Positions 1 to 11,689 of a stretch of 64,000 nt of DNA are shown piece after piece. A program made the translations under genes and the position numbers. This DNA comes from Zeugodacus cucurbitae (taxonomy: Eukaryota > Arthropoda > Insecta > Diptera > Tephritidae): contig NC_071668.1 in assembly GCF_028554725.1 (NCBI RefSeq), positions 78,152,719 to 78,216,718 on the forward strand. Reading direction: 5' to 3'. The notes under the pieces were generated by a model, which saw nothing but the letters and a program-made list of their open reading frames with translations, did no database searches and was not told the DNA's origin. The stretch's first letter is position 1. Each line of letters opens with the position of its first letter.

Positions 1-3000
1 CATGAAATCCGATTTGCAAGTGAACTTTTCACTTTTATTTATTATTTTATTGCATTTTTTTTGTGGAGCCAAATAGTGTTCATACAAAAATATACGAAAC
101 GATGAATTTACAAATATACTTTTGCATATGTATGTTTGCCTAAGGGACGAGCCGCTTCAGTGGATGAGCCGAAACATTGGTCACAAAAAAAATTTCAAAA
201 GCTGTTAATATGTACATGCAAATGTAGAATTTTTTCGAAATGGCCTTTGTTTTTTGCTAAGTTTTACCGTGTGAGTATGTACATATGTATGCTAAGCTGT
301 AGAGTAGATTCGATCAGAAAATAAAATGCAAATAAAAAGAGTTCACAATTTTTTAGAAACAATTGTAGAGCGCCTAAAGTGCTCACCACTCAATCGGACT
401 GACAATCGGAGCGAATTTTGGGTGCATCGTCAGAAAGGTCAGTTCGGTTTGGAGAAACTGCAAAAAAAACGAGACTTGCAGTTGGATGAGTGAAACAAAA
501 TATAACGGTCTAACGGTAGCGGTTCAATTGGTAATTGCATGAGGGCACATGCATAAACAGACATTCTTCTATTCTCAATAAAACAAATCAATACTCCCAA
601 CTTGATGCACTTTGTGTAGCAAAAGCTAACAAAAGCTTTTGGAAAATTAGCTGAACATCGACTTCAACATAACGAATTTATACATTTTATAGGTTATTTA
701 CTAAAATTTTAAAAGTTCATAAGCTGCAATGTTGTCCACGTGTCTGACTGACAGCCCGTTAAAAGATTATAAAACTTTATTTTGCTTTCGTCGGCGCCGG
801 TCAGCTGGGAATTTCTTGCTTTTTCTGCTCTTCTAGCGCTTGGTTTGTATACCGTAAAGAAAAAAATAGCATTCGCCGTTTTTTTCCAAAATTTCAGTGA
901 AATCGCTGAAAAAAGCGAGAAACGAAAAGCCAAGAAAACGTTTTTTTTTGTGACCCCAAACAACTTCGTATGAATTTAAATGAAGTATTATTTTTCGCGT
1001 TAACTTTTAAGAGTCTTACTTCCGCTTTTATTGTTTCTCAGTGCCACAGTCTCACCAGGTTCAGGTTGGTCGGCTCGCAGTTGACACCGACTTATAAAAC
1101 TCCAATGGCTGCACAGATTTAATTGTCAAAAGTTGTAGGCACATCAGTTTGGAAGTACTTACTAAATAGGCTTATCTTCTGGCATGGTGCTGCGCATAGT
1201 GCGGTGTGGCAATGCCAAATTGATTTCTCTGCAACTTTTCCCTTTGTGGCAGGTCGCCTTGTAGGTTAAGTGTTTTTCGTTGTTTCACTCGCATAAAAAA
1301 CAGAACAACAGCAACAACAACAAATCAGTTTCAAATTCAAATTTAATCTGCAATTTTTATGGGCGTACATATATCAAATGCAATAATACAAAGAGGACAT
1401 GGTAGATATAGGCTTGCTTTTTCGAATGAATTGAGAGGCAGAAAGTTTTGAATAAATAGCGAGCAATTGAATAGAAGGTTCTATATATCTGCTATTGATA
1501 AATATTGATAAATTGCTTAACATTTTAGTATTTCCAGTGGCTCATAATTAGGACTTAATCTATAAGATTTACGTCTTAGTCTTCATAATCACAGTAACTT
1601 TTCGATTTTCTTTAATGTTTAAAGTTTTTAAAGTATTTAATAATGGTATGCCGAGTTAATTTAAATATTCGTGATTTCAGTTGCAGTTACCATATATGTA
1701 TGACTTCTTAAGTGTTTAGGAGACCTGGTCATTTAAAATAAACATTTGTCAATCTCTATGTTTTATTGAAATTTATTTATTAAAAGGTGTGTTCAATGTA
1801 AAATTCAGAATACGTCTTAGTCTTCATAATCCGAGACATTTCGGGTTTCTTTAATGCGGTGCTAATTTTATGTAACATTTTATGCAAATAACTGAACGCT
1901 TACCTCAAATTTCCGTTAATGTGGTTAAATGGTTGGTATCGTTTATATTAGTACTATATCCTTACATATCCATTTACATATATAAGGCCTTAAAAATGCA
2001 TCAGTTTAACTAATTTCAGCTCATAAATAAGTGAGTGAACATTTATCTATGTGCGGATGTATGTATGTCTGTATGTCTATATGAGTGTTTGTGTGAATTT
2101 AATTATTCAAATGCTGATTGCGCGCGCTATCTCCGACACCCGCATAAATACCGCAAACAACACCAAAGGCTACATGCGACCCCCAACCACGCCGCTAATG
2201 ATACCAAATACGCCGTAGTACAAAGCCGCAAGCCTGCAAATATGCAACGCATATAGACTCATGGCAACTGACCTACAGGGAAATACACTCAGACCATTTG
2301 GACCACTTCACAGAGTGGCCAATTGCCGTAGTACGCTAATTTAAGTGCATTGGTAAACTGTGACAAAGGAAAAAGTCAACGTAAAAAATTAAATTTTATT
2401 TTTGAATTTATTTTTTTTAAGTAAATTTTTTTTTTAATTTTATTTTGTGAAAATTATTTTAAAATTTATTATAATTTTATTTTTGCTAAATTTGTCCAAC
2501 TTAGCAATAGAAAAAATATTGTCATTGAATTACTTTTTCTACAAACAAGTTCTCGCTAGAATGCCATGTGTTTGCCTATAAGTTTCTACATACACACCAC
2601 TGTATATACCATATATATACCATATATATGTAGAGCTATTATATCGCGTATATATCCATATAATTTGGAGTGTGTATTTAATGCAAATATAAACGTTGAG
2701 GTGAAATTGTAGCGACCCAAAATGAAATTAGCGGCACTAATTGACAATTGAAGTGGTTATTGTTGTTGCTGTTGCTGTTGTTGTTGTTGCGGTCAAGTCA
2801 CGAAATCAGACCGTCGACATCTTTTGAACATTATAAATGGCGCTAATTGCGCGGAAATAAATCAAAGTAACCACGAAAGTGATTGGCATGCGTTGCCAAG
2901 ATATGTAGACACATACACACGCACTCATGCACACATATCACATGTCTAACTGTATAACTGTATATCTTGCGTTGAGATCAGTCGCATTGTACATATTTGT

Positions 3001-3773
3001 GAAATGGCTACTGTGTTTGTGTACTTATCATTATCATGCGAGCGAACGGCCAGATCAATACGCTTAAATGGCCGCCGTTATTGCGTAGTATCGCTGGCGC
3101 TGGCGTGGGTCACCACGGCGTATGAGCGACTTTGTTTACTAAATGACAGCCATTGTGACCGCGCAAATTCTATAACTCTGAAATAGGCGGCCTATGCATA
3201 TGTCCATTTCGCTCAAATTTGCTGCAATTTACACGCATATTTTCGGACCGTGTTCAAATGTTTCAAATTTGTCAGACATAATAAGTTGGCGCATAATTAC
3301 ATAAACATAAATATACTCAACTGTGTGTTACTGAGTGCCACCATAAATCGGTATGGATATTGACCTACTATTCGAAAATTGTGTTACTGTCATTGCTGTT
3401 TAAGCGCACTTAACTGTAGCGTGATGCCAGTATGTATGCTCCCACTTTTTCGCAGATTCGCAGGGCCTGTGTGTTCGCGTGGCATGTATCGAACTTACCG
3501 CCACCACTTCACGCCCTCATTCATTTGGGAAATTACCGTTAAGTGTTCATCTAATACCGGTGAGATAATATTTAATTTTTCAATGGCAATTTAAATGGTT
3601 GCGGTCATGAACACTGGCAGCGACAGTTATGTTATTATGCCACATTGTTGCACATTCGGATTGCAGCTGTTTTGCTTGTTTTACATAAGTGTTGAATTTT
3701 GTGCGTTAAATTTTGTATTTAGAGCTTAGTTTGGTGGACTGTTGTTCAATATTTACGCTCGGCGATAAAGTAT
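1..3773. other. Non-coding stretch with a local duplication
   Basis: I see no convincing gene here; the short open frames are AT-rich and lack family motifs. A TTG/CTG trinucleotide run lies near 2757-2790 and short TATATACC repeats near 2605-2630. A block at about 1645-1810 recurs in diverged form at about 4541-4700. Within it, the words around TACGTCTTAGTCTTCATAAT occur at about 1570 and again at about 1812, so a smaller duplication is nested in the larger one. Confidence 0.6.
1645..1810 (+). repeat. Copy 1 of a local ~165-bp direct duplication
   Basis: This segment reads GAGTTAATTTAAATATTCG, then CATATATGTATGACTTCTTAAG, a GTTTAGGAG word and TCAATCTCTATG plus TTTTATTGAAATTTAT, and ends with TTAAAAGGTGTG. 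The same words occur in the same order and orientation at about 4541-4700, with small indels and substitutions. The two copies lie about 2.9 kb apart, with the TTAA-flanked element (3774-4530) ending just before copy 2. No reading frame is shared, so it looks like a diverged non-coding duplication or an unrecognised dispersed repeat. Confidence 0.75.
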
Positions 3774-4530
3774 TTAAGGCAGTAGTCTACTTTACAGGCT
3801 TCAAAAAATCGATTTTTTTGTTTTGTTTTAAATCTCTTCCAAAACTATCCAAGAATATGTCTTTAAAATTCCAAAGGCCAATTCGACATATTTTCGAAGC
3901 TAGAGCAGTTTTAGTGGCAGAGCGTTGAGCAGGTGCGAATGGATACTGAAAACTTTAAAGCGCGTTTTCTCGAGTTTTCATTTTCACAAGTGTTAGAAAA
4001 CGGTGCCGGCGATAGCAAAAAGAATATATGTCCGATTGAAAAAAACCAAAGTGATCTAGCTTCAGTATTAAATTATCTTCTATTTGAACTAGACAAAAGT
4101 AGTTGAAGTTAGACAAAAGTATTATTTAAACTACTTGTTTTGCAACTTATAGTAAATTTTTTTTCTTAAAAAAGTGATTTTTTTTTCAAACTTCGAAAAA
4201 AATTGGAATTCTATAATTTCTTCGGTATTTTTTTAGTTCATAAAGAAAAGAAGCTTATAAAAATTAAAAAAAAAAAAATTGGTTCGACTGTTTCAGATGC
4301 ATCGCACGACCTACATCACCGGCACCGATTTACAAGTGCAGACTCCAGGCGCTCCAGAAAAATACTTACAACTTTGAAAAAATTTTCAATATTTTTTAAT
4401 AATAAATATTGTTTTTTAAGCCTTAACATAGTACACTATCGTCCGTTTACCGCAATCATTTCCTTCCCTTTCAAAAAAAAAATTGCTAAAAAACGCTTTT
4501 TTCGGCTTCTAAAGCTGACTACTGCCTTAA
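3774..4530. mobile_element. 757-bp TTAA-flanked MITE (non-autonomous DNA transposon)
   Basis: The left end reads TTAA then GGCAGTAGTC; the right end reads GACTACTGCC then TTAA. Reverse-complemented, the right end matches the left through the first 10 bases after TTAA, and the match continues weakly (CTTTA, GC). The flanking TTAA at 3774-3777 and 4527-4530 fits a target-site duplication of the piggyBac type. The interior is very AT-rich, with long A and T runs and no transposase. A 134-codon open frame across its right part (4203-4607) is low-complexity Lys/Phe-rich sequence and is not believed. Interior words (CGATTTTTTT, AAGAATATGTC) resemble the TTAA element at 24.0 and 47.5 kb, so the families may be related. 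Confidence 0.8.
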
Positions 4531-4540
4531 TCGTAATATA

Positions 4541-4700
4541 CAGAGTTAATTTAAATATTCGTTTTCAGTTGCACTCACCATATATGTATGTATGTATGAC
4601 TTCTTAAGCGTTTAGGAGGCCTGGGCATTAAAGATTAATCCTTTGTCAATCTCTATGTTTTATTGAAATTTATCTATTAAAAGGTGTGGATAAATTCAAT
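4541..4700 (+). repeat. Copy 2 of the local ~165-bp duplication
   Basis: This is the partner of 1645-1810. It carries the same ordered words, with an expanded TATGTATG microsatellite and TTAAGCGTTTAGGAGGCC in place of TTAAGTGTTTAGGAGACC. It begins about 10 bp after the right TTAA of the adjacent MITE. The divergence implies the duplication is old. Confidence 0.75.
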
Positions 4701-6520
4701 GCAGAATTCACACTAAATTTTAATACAAATTTATTTTATTTTTCCAACAATATGATTTATTTGCTGCTCCGAAGAAGATTGCTGCCACAAAGTAGTGTCT
4801 TGCATCTTGTAGCGCTCGGAGGAGTCATTAAATCTGTGCACTAAATATGTTGAACACGAGGATTTATGTGCATACTTGATGTCAAAAATGCAATACAAAT
4901 AAAAAGCGCATGTTTTACAAGCGTGTACGCATAATAAATATGCAATGCGTCGTGGTATGTGGAAGTCATTGAACGCGCTTGTCATAAAAACGCACAAAGA
5001 CGCACCAGAAGAATGGAGAGGAGAGAATGAAAAAGGCGAGCAAAGCTATCGCACTGCTAAAAGTCACTTACTCAAACTAATAAAAATTTGAACTGTGTCT
5101 TTGACAAAATGCCAATGAAGCCATCAGCAGCTCTAAAGCGCACACTTACAAGCTCTTTGCATGTTGCATGTTGCATGAGTGTGTGTATGTATGTATATGC
5201 GGCAGAACATTACTGAAAGTACAAAGTCGTAAAAGCAGCAATTTGACCAAAAGAACTAGTCAAGCCAGCCAAAAATCCACAGTACGCTGGCTGTCTGAGA
5301 GTGTGTGTGCCAGAGTGCGCTGCAGCAATTGACAACAAGAACAAAGATAAAGCTCAGTAAAAAACAAAAGCAATACTTTTTTTCCGATCTGGCAGCCTGA
5401 CAGCGACGACAAAATGTAAATAAAAAGCGAAGGCGTCACAAAGTCTGCAACTTTTATGGCAGAGCATAATAAAAAAATCCACGCTGTGGGGTTGGCAGGG
5501 CGGTTGCGGCGGCAAGCGACGGGAGTGCAAACAAAACTACAAGCAAACAAACAATAATATTTTCTATAACTCTGGAAATACGGAAATTACCGTAACAGTA
5601 TAAATAAAGTTATTCGCTATTGATTTTAAAGTTAAACTGCAAAAGGAAAACTTTTCGAGAACACTGAAGTCAGAAGAGAGATGAGTGAAAAGCAGAAGAG
5701 CAGAAGAGTGTAGAGCAGATATTAACCAATAATAGTAATGCGAAGTGCAAATAAGAAATGCGAGTGGCTTATAAAATATAAAACTGACGCCGTTGGCTTG
5801 CTGGGGCAAGTTGTCTGTCTGCCGTTGATGGATGGGATAAAAGGCCAAATGCAAGCTGGCTAACTATGTAAATAGTAATAGCCTAGCCTGCAAACACACA
5901 TTTGTATATGTAACTGTATATGCAACGGCGAGCTGTGGGAAGTGACCGCTGCTCTGCATAGACTTACGGGCAAGACGTCGTCCATTGTCTTCGAAAAAAT
6001 AGTTTGCTATGGAACGAGTACAAAGACAAAATACATTTCACTTAAATACTCATCTTACGGATTTAATGAAAGAGCACAAGGAAATCGAGTTCTGTGTAAC
6101 TACAATGAAATGGTGTAACACAAGAAAGTGGTGCGTACAATGGAGAATTATCTGAAAGAAAAGTGGAATCAAACAGAAAAAGTGCTGCTTAGCCTTTGTT
6201 CAACTATTTACCTTCATCCTTTTGCTTGATTTCTCTCTTGTCATGAAGTTGGCGAAGGCCGGTCAGAAATTGGCCTATGAAAGTCAGTTGCCAGCCTTGT
6301 GGCGCCTAAGTTTTCTGCACTGTGCAAGTGGACAGTGAGGATGTGTGGCCATTTGGGCAGTAAAAAACTGGTAAAGCATAAGGAAAAATATGATATAGTG
6401 GTTGCCTCTAAGAATTCTCAAAGAAAACTGAACTTTCTAAAACTTTGCTGTTCGTGATTCTTGAAGACTAGATGATCCGATGGAAGAGGATTCAGATGCT
6501 GTTGAAATCTCTATAATATA
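4701..6520. other. Non-coding stretch
   Basis: I see no gene, RNA or element with recognisable ends. Open frames on the minus strand at 4731-4997, 5260-5550 and 5564-5854 have no family motif and look like chance frames in A-rich plus-strand sequence. Confidence 0.5.
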
Positions 6521-6843
6521 TTAGGTCTACAACTTTGCTTCCGCCGTTTTGTTTTGTAAATTTCAGTTTTTGTTTGTATAAAAACGGTTACAAATGTCGA
6601 TGAGCCTCAGCCGCACTCTTCTTGGAATTAAAAAAGAAAAAATTTCCCGCAAACGTCGGCTCAAAAAGTAACATTTTCAGTTGAGAATAAGTTTGGGATG
6701 CAAACAGAGTTCTACAAATATTTGGGTGGGTTAATGTTGACACAAATGTTCAAGATCGATATAAAAAAAATCGATTTAATCGACCAGTGCTTGATCCTAG
6801 AGACATCTATTGGAAAACGGTGGAAGCAAAGTTGTAGACCTAA
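6521..6843. mobile_element. 323-bp mariner-type MITE with ~30-bp terminal inverted repeats
   Basis: The left end begins TTAGGTCTACAACTTTGCTT and continues CCGCCGTTTT. The reverse complement of the right end begins with the same 20 bases and continues CCACCGTTTT, so about 30 bp match with one mismatch. Both ends are flanked by TA (6519-6520 and 6844-6845), the Tc1/mariner target duplication. The 323-bp length leaves no room for a transposase. A chance 62-codon frame runs out through the right end (6698-6886). The near-identical ends suggest fairly recent mobility, driven in trans by an autonomous element that is not in this window. Confidence 0.88.
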
Positions 6844-6845
6844 TA

Positions 6846-7896
6846 TTTTCGTTATCTTTACATTTTCGTTGTTGATCCTTACATAGATCAATTAATGTTC
6901 CATGAAACATGTTCCAGATGCTCTTAAAATTGTACAGACCCGATTGCCATAAGTAAAATTATGTTCAATTGAAAGAAAATATTTAATTTTTATTTTGTTC
7001 TTATAATTTCCTCAAATACTTGAGTCGACCTTCATTAAATGCCTTTCCACTAAGCCTATTCACCAAGCGTCGCTTTAACCAATTCTCTCCGTTAAACCAC
7101 CTTTGTGAGCAACCAACGACCAGTGTCCTCCTCACTGCCACATATAAATGTATTTATCATCAAACTGACGAGCATTGGGCAAAGAAATGGAATAATTCTC
7201 TTCATATTTTTAACATTGTGGTTACTACTTGTGTTGTTATTGTTGTGGCTAAAGCCTGCTTTTGTCTGCCACGACAGATGCCATAAGTAGCATTTTAGCG
7301 TCCGTCCATTGAGTACATTTGTATGTAGTTGTGTTTGCTTTCACATTTTTATCTCTGAATTCGCTTGACGCTCAGTTTACCCAGCACTTTGTGGCTGTCC
7401 TTCTTGCTGACTTTGTTCATTTGTAATTCTAATAGGAAACGGTCAATTCATTGAAATTTGTAAGCACAAAAGGCGAATATGGTTTTTGATCTAACTAATC
7501 GCTTATGAAATATTATTATGTGGGTCCTGTACGAGGAACTGCGAATACAGCGAATACAAAAGGAAACTGAAGCTTATATCAAATTTGTATGTGGGAGGGG
7601 AAAGTAAAACCGAGCGGCGAGAGGAAGGGAATAAAAGTTTTAGTGCACTTAAATATTTGGAAAGGATTAAATATATATATATTTTTTTGTTTTATTGAGG
7701 AACGTATTAAGTGTAGCATAAATTTAAGGCTAGGATAAATGGAAATTGGAGTAACTATTATTTTAATGTTTTATTTATCTCGAGGCTATTTGGAACAACT
7801 TAAGTTAACGGTTTAAAGAATTAAAAATTATTAATGTAAATGAAATGTGTTCTATATCCAGATAAATGATATCACATATTCGTCATATACGTATCG
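6846..7896. other. Non-coding stretch
   Basis: Two overlapping open frames at 7020-7290 (88 and 61 codons) show no recognisable domain. The word CACATATTCGTCATATA at about 7874 recurs at about 8590, where a dispersed repeat begins. Confidence 0.45.
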
Positions 7897-8110
7897 GACA
7901 AAACTAAAGCCCCCCTAGTGCGTTTTTTGAAATTGCAGTTTTTTTTAAAACTAAGAGTTCAGAAATAAAAACTTTTTGCATAGAGTATTAGGTTATATAA
8001 CCACTTAAAATAAAGCAATTTTATTTTTATTATTTTCTTGTGATTTTAAAAATTTCAAAGAAAATATTCCATAGCCCTCAAAAACGCCTCAGACAAAACT
8101 AAAGCACCCC
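7897..8110. repeat. 19-bp direct repeat, possible Tc1-like IR/DR end
   Basis: GACAAAACTAAAGCCCCCC at 7897-7915 recurs with one substitution as GACAAAACTAAAGCACCCC at 8092-8110, a spacing of 195 bp. Some Tc1-family elements carry two direct transposase-binding repeats inside each long terminal inverted repeat, and this arrangement resembles one such end. I did not find the opposite end (GGGGTGCTTTAGTTTTGTC) nearby, so it may be a solo or degraded terminus. A 76-codon minus-strand frame at 8055-8285 has no recognised motif. Confidence 0.4.
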
Positions 8111-8588
8111 CTTTGATTGGTGTCAACAAATACGTTTCTGTTCTAATATTTTGTTGAAAATGTGTTATTTGAGGTAAATAAGGTTCATCTTTAAAACATT
8201 TAAAGTAAGAAATTATAAATAGCCTTTTCCGAATTGACGGTAATGCCCTTTCCAGTCTTAGTTCTAATTCTACAGGTTTTCTCAATAAATTTCATATCAA
8301 CGATACCATAAAAGTCCAGAAATATTTTTTAAATCAATGGATGAATTCAAGTGAGCGAACTAAACACTTTAAACCACCATTCTATTAGCTTGCAAGCTGC
8401 GTTTGCCTTGGTCAGAGATGTATTAATGACCACTATCACGTTGGTACATCCATCTAAATGGAGTAACCCTTTAATTTATAGCAGTATCACATTTTAATTA
8501 ATGTCGGAATACACGAAAGAGTCCATTATTCCCATTATTTTTTGTTTTGACTGGATTACCCAGAAAAAGAATTACAGACTAACATGAC

Positions 8589-9401
8589 CCACATATTCGT
8601 CATATATATGGTATAAAGTCCATTGAAGGTTCGAAAACTCTAATATTGAGTATATGGGAGTTAGGTGAAGTTATGACTCGATTTCACGTATTTTAGGCAA
8701 GGAGGCATATTATTAAAAGAAAGATAATCCCTCCGAATTTCTTCAAAATATCTGAGAGACTTACCTATATTTTCGGTAACAAAAATTAGAAACACTGAGG
8801 TCTTATGTTATATGGGGCCTTGAAAATTTATGGTCCGATTTCGACGATTTTTAGAAGGGCGATGCCACACTATAAATGTAGTATTTGTGCAAAGTTCTGT
8901 TCCGATATCTTCACTAGAGCTTACTTTATATATTGTAAGGTAGATTGGGATGCAAGGAAAATATTACAAACCAAATTTCATTGAAATTGGTCGAGTAGTT
9001 TCGGAGGTATGGTTTTTTTACAAAATTAAAGCATTTTTAGTAGTTTTCCACGTAACCTTGATATGGGAGGTGGGCGTGGTTTAAAACCGATTTCTTCCAT
9101 TTTTGGACTATATAAGGAAATGTCTGAAAAAAAGGTCTCCTGAGAGTTTTGTTGATATAGCTTTAGTAGCTTACGAGATATATACAAAAAACTCAGAGGG
9201 CGGGGCCACGCCCACTTTCCCAAAAAAATTACATCCAAATATGCCCCATTCGTAGAACAATCCTTTGTGCCAAATTTCCTTTCATAGCTTAATTTATATC
9301 CTTATTTCTAACTCGTTTAGTTTTAGGACTTACACACAACCGTTATGTGGACAAAACTAGAATACTCTCTTAGCAACTTTTGTTGCGAGACTATAAAAAC
9401 T
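8589..9401 (-). mobile_element. Dispersed repeat family R, copy 1 (minus orientation)
   Basis: This copy has the ordered words of an unnamed long repeat seen several times in the window: a GTGGGCGTGG word at about 9070, GGCGGGGCCACGCCCACTT near 9200, and a terminal palindrome near 9376 (GCAACTTTTGTTGC). CGTTATGTGGACAAAACTA lies beside the palindrome. Copies at 18.6 and 41.9 kb carry the reverse complements. There is no long coding frame and no transposase or reverse transcriptase. Its far tip, the ACAAGTAAGGAA end seen in other copies, is missing here. The mechanism is unknown; it may be a non-autonomous element. Confidence 0.7.
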
Positions 9402-11689
9402 TACTATTAATAAGCTAAAATTGCTTAATCCTTACTAATATAATGCCAATATTGCTATATGCAGAGGCGTATGTATGTACATATGCATATACATGCAATC
9501 ATATTCCAAGAAACCAGACAAATGATTGTAATATTTGACTAGATTGCAATGTATTAATTTTTGTAACTGATTAAGACAAAGCCAATGCTATACATGTCAC
9601 TTACACATGTAAATACTTATTCGAGCTCATGTCCATCAAATTCTACATATTTATGAGATTATTAAACAAATTTCCTGATAATATCCTTTGAATTGACAGC
9701 GCACATATTTATCGGTTTTCATCTATGCGAAATTTAATACGGTATGTACATAAATGAATGAGTGGCCGTTATAAATTTATGAGCTTTTGAACCTCATAGT
9801 GAAATGAATTGGTTCTCAACTACTGAGCAACTACTTAGTATTGAACCATTAACACTCTCCTTTCATACAAACTGTGTCCTTTCATACATATGTGACCTTA
9901 TCTCGAAGATGTAAAATATCGAAAAAACTTCGAGTTAGAGAGACTTCGAGTTTTAGAATTTTCATTAAAGCATACAATTTCTCAAAAAAAGCTGTAATCT
10001 ATAAGTGCAATGCCACATTTTTGGTTCTCCTCCATACCATATAGAGAGACTTTTTTAAATATAATTTCTAAACGCTATTGCCAATTCAAAAGTTCGAGTT
10101 ATGGAGATCTTCGACTTATAGAAGTTCGACAATAGACTTATAGAATAGACAATAAGAAACTAGTTTAAGTTTTGAACCAAGGCCCGTATTCCAAGAAAAT
10201 TGTAAATTAAATTTTAAATAATATATTGTCACAGTGAATATTGTAGTGTAAAAGTCCTTTACTTAATACTAAACTAAAAGGGAAATACACCGACCCCTAA
10301 ATCAAGGAAATGTAGACTTCATTCGATCCAGCAGCAGATGAATATAGAATTTTCATAATTTTCATAGAGAGTATTTTATCAAGAGCACCTAACTTTCGCG
10401 CCACCCTGTACAGTTCCATAAGTTTATGCGGGTGCAAGCGCATTGCTGGCGTCCAATTCGCATTCGCAACGGTCGTTGCAGTCGTAAACAAACAACAGAG
10501 CAGAGTCATCGTGCCCAATTCAGCATTGTCGCCTCAACTCGAACTAAAATTCAATGAATACGGCGCAAAAAGAAGACCGAAGTGCTGGAGAGGAAAAAAC
10601 ACTTGCATACACACACACACAAATAGAGTGGCATGCGGAATAGACAGGCTGGCAGACAGTTGTTGCCTAGGCAAATAAGCAATTCGACTAAGTTTAAAAC
10701 CCGCATTTTTATTTAGTGTGAGAGCGTGAGCGTGAATGCGTATGTGTGTGTGCGTGTGTGTGAAATGTGTGTTTGTGGCGAAATTCAGTGGAGATTGGCG
10801 CCAATTTGGCGGATGTCATCTCGGTTGTTGGCGTGCTGTGCTGTGCCATTGCCGTGTGTTGGTGTTGCTGTTGCTGTTGGCATTTACTCCTGTTAGTTTT
10901 TACTGTTGCTGTTGTTGTTTTTGTTGTTTGGTTTGTGGCGTCATCATTCTGGTGGCTGCTGTTGCCGCCGCTGTTTTTCCTGTATGACACACACACACAC
11001 ACGCGCATACACTGTCGCTTATAAATACAAGAATTGATTCGTTCGAAAAGACTTTTTACAACCAAGTTGTCGCTATTGATTACACCCATACATACTACTA
11101 CATGCATACATATGTAAATGTAGGAGACTATGTGTAGCGGATGGTCGCTCTTCAGTAATAAACAAGCATTGCGACGGTGGGCATAACAACAACAACAACA
11201 TTCATGTAGTTGGAATGTAAAACTGCAATGAATATATGCGAATTTGGCATGTGCTGTTAGGGGAAGGATGACTAAATCTGGAAAAGAATTCTACATGCAT
11301 ACAAATGTAAGTTCGCTTGTCAATGGCGACATAACGAAGAGGGCAGAAGATTTCAAATAAGATCTGTATGTGCTGCAGTTTAAGAAAGACCTACATTGTC
11401 GCTTGGGAAGTCGCAGGAAATCTTTGTGGTCCCATAAACTGAGGTTTTGAAATTCAGAATAAATCTGTTATCTGTTCTTAATCTCAAAACATAAGAAAAA
11501 TAAAAAGTAAAGATTGAAACTCTAAATCCAAATAACATAAATATACCAAAACTCCACTCTCTTGAATTCTCATAATTTATCAAACATAAATACCATTTAT
11601 AAATGAACAGCAAATAAATCCAATTAAGCAGTGCCTTCAAAAAGATATAACTGCAACGAAAACTCAATTGAATTAAATTCATCAAATAT
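9402..11689. other. Non-coding stretch with microsatellites
   Basis: I see no supported gene. Repeated CTTCGAGTT-type words lie at about 9925-10130. A TG/CG run is at 10742-10762, a GTTGCT/GTTGTT-type trinucleotide tract at about 10860-10980, and a CA run at about 10987-11003. Open frames over the trinucleotide tract (10709-11107 on the minus strand and two plus-strand frames) are low-complexity translations (Gln/Thr or Cys/Val). About 60 bp near 9797-9860 resemble 38776-38840. Confidence 0.5.

Noticed and set aside
4203..4607. 134-codon Lys/Phe-rich frame
   Set aside because: It lies mostly within the AT-rich TTAA MITE and runs across its boundary; composition follows A and T runs.
8629..8645. 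GGTTCGAA word resembling a tRNA T-loop
   Set aside because: No acceptor, D or anticodon stem can be folded around it; it is part of family R. No tRNA gene was found in the window.
10709..11107. 132-codon minus-strand frame with Gln/Thr/His runs
   Set aside because: It is a translation of a trinucleotide and CA-repeat tract, and overlapping frames on the other strand are equally open.
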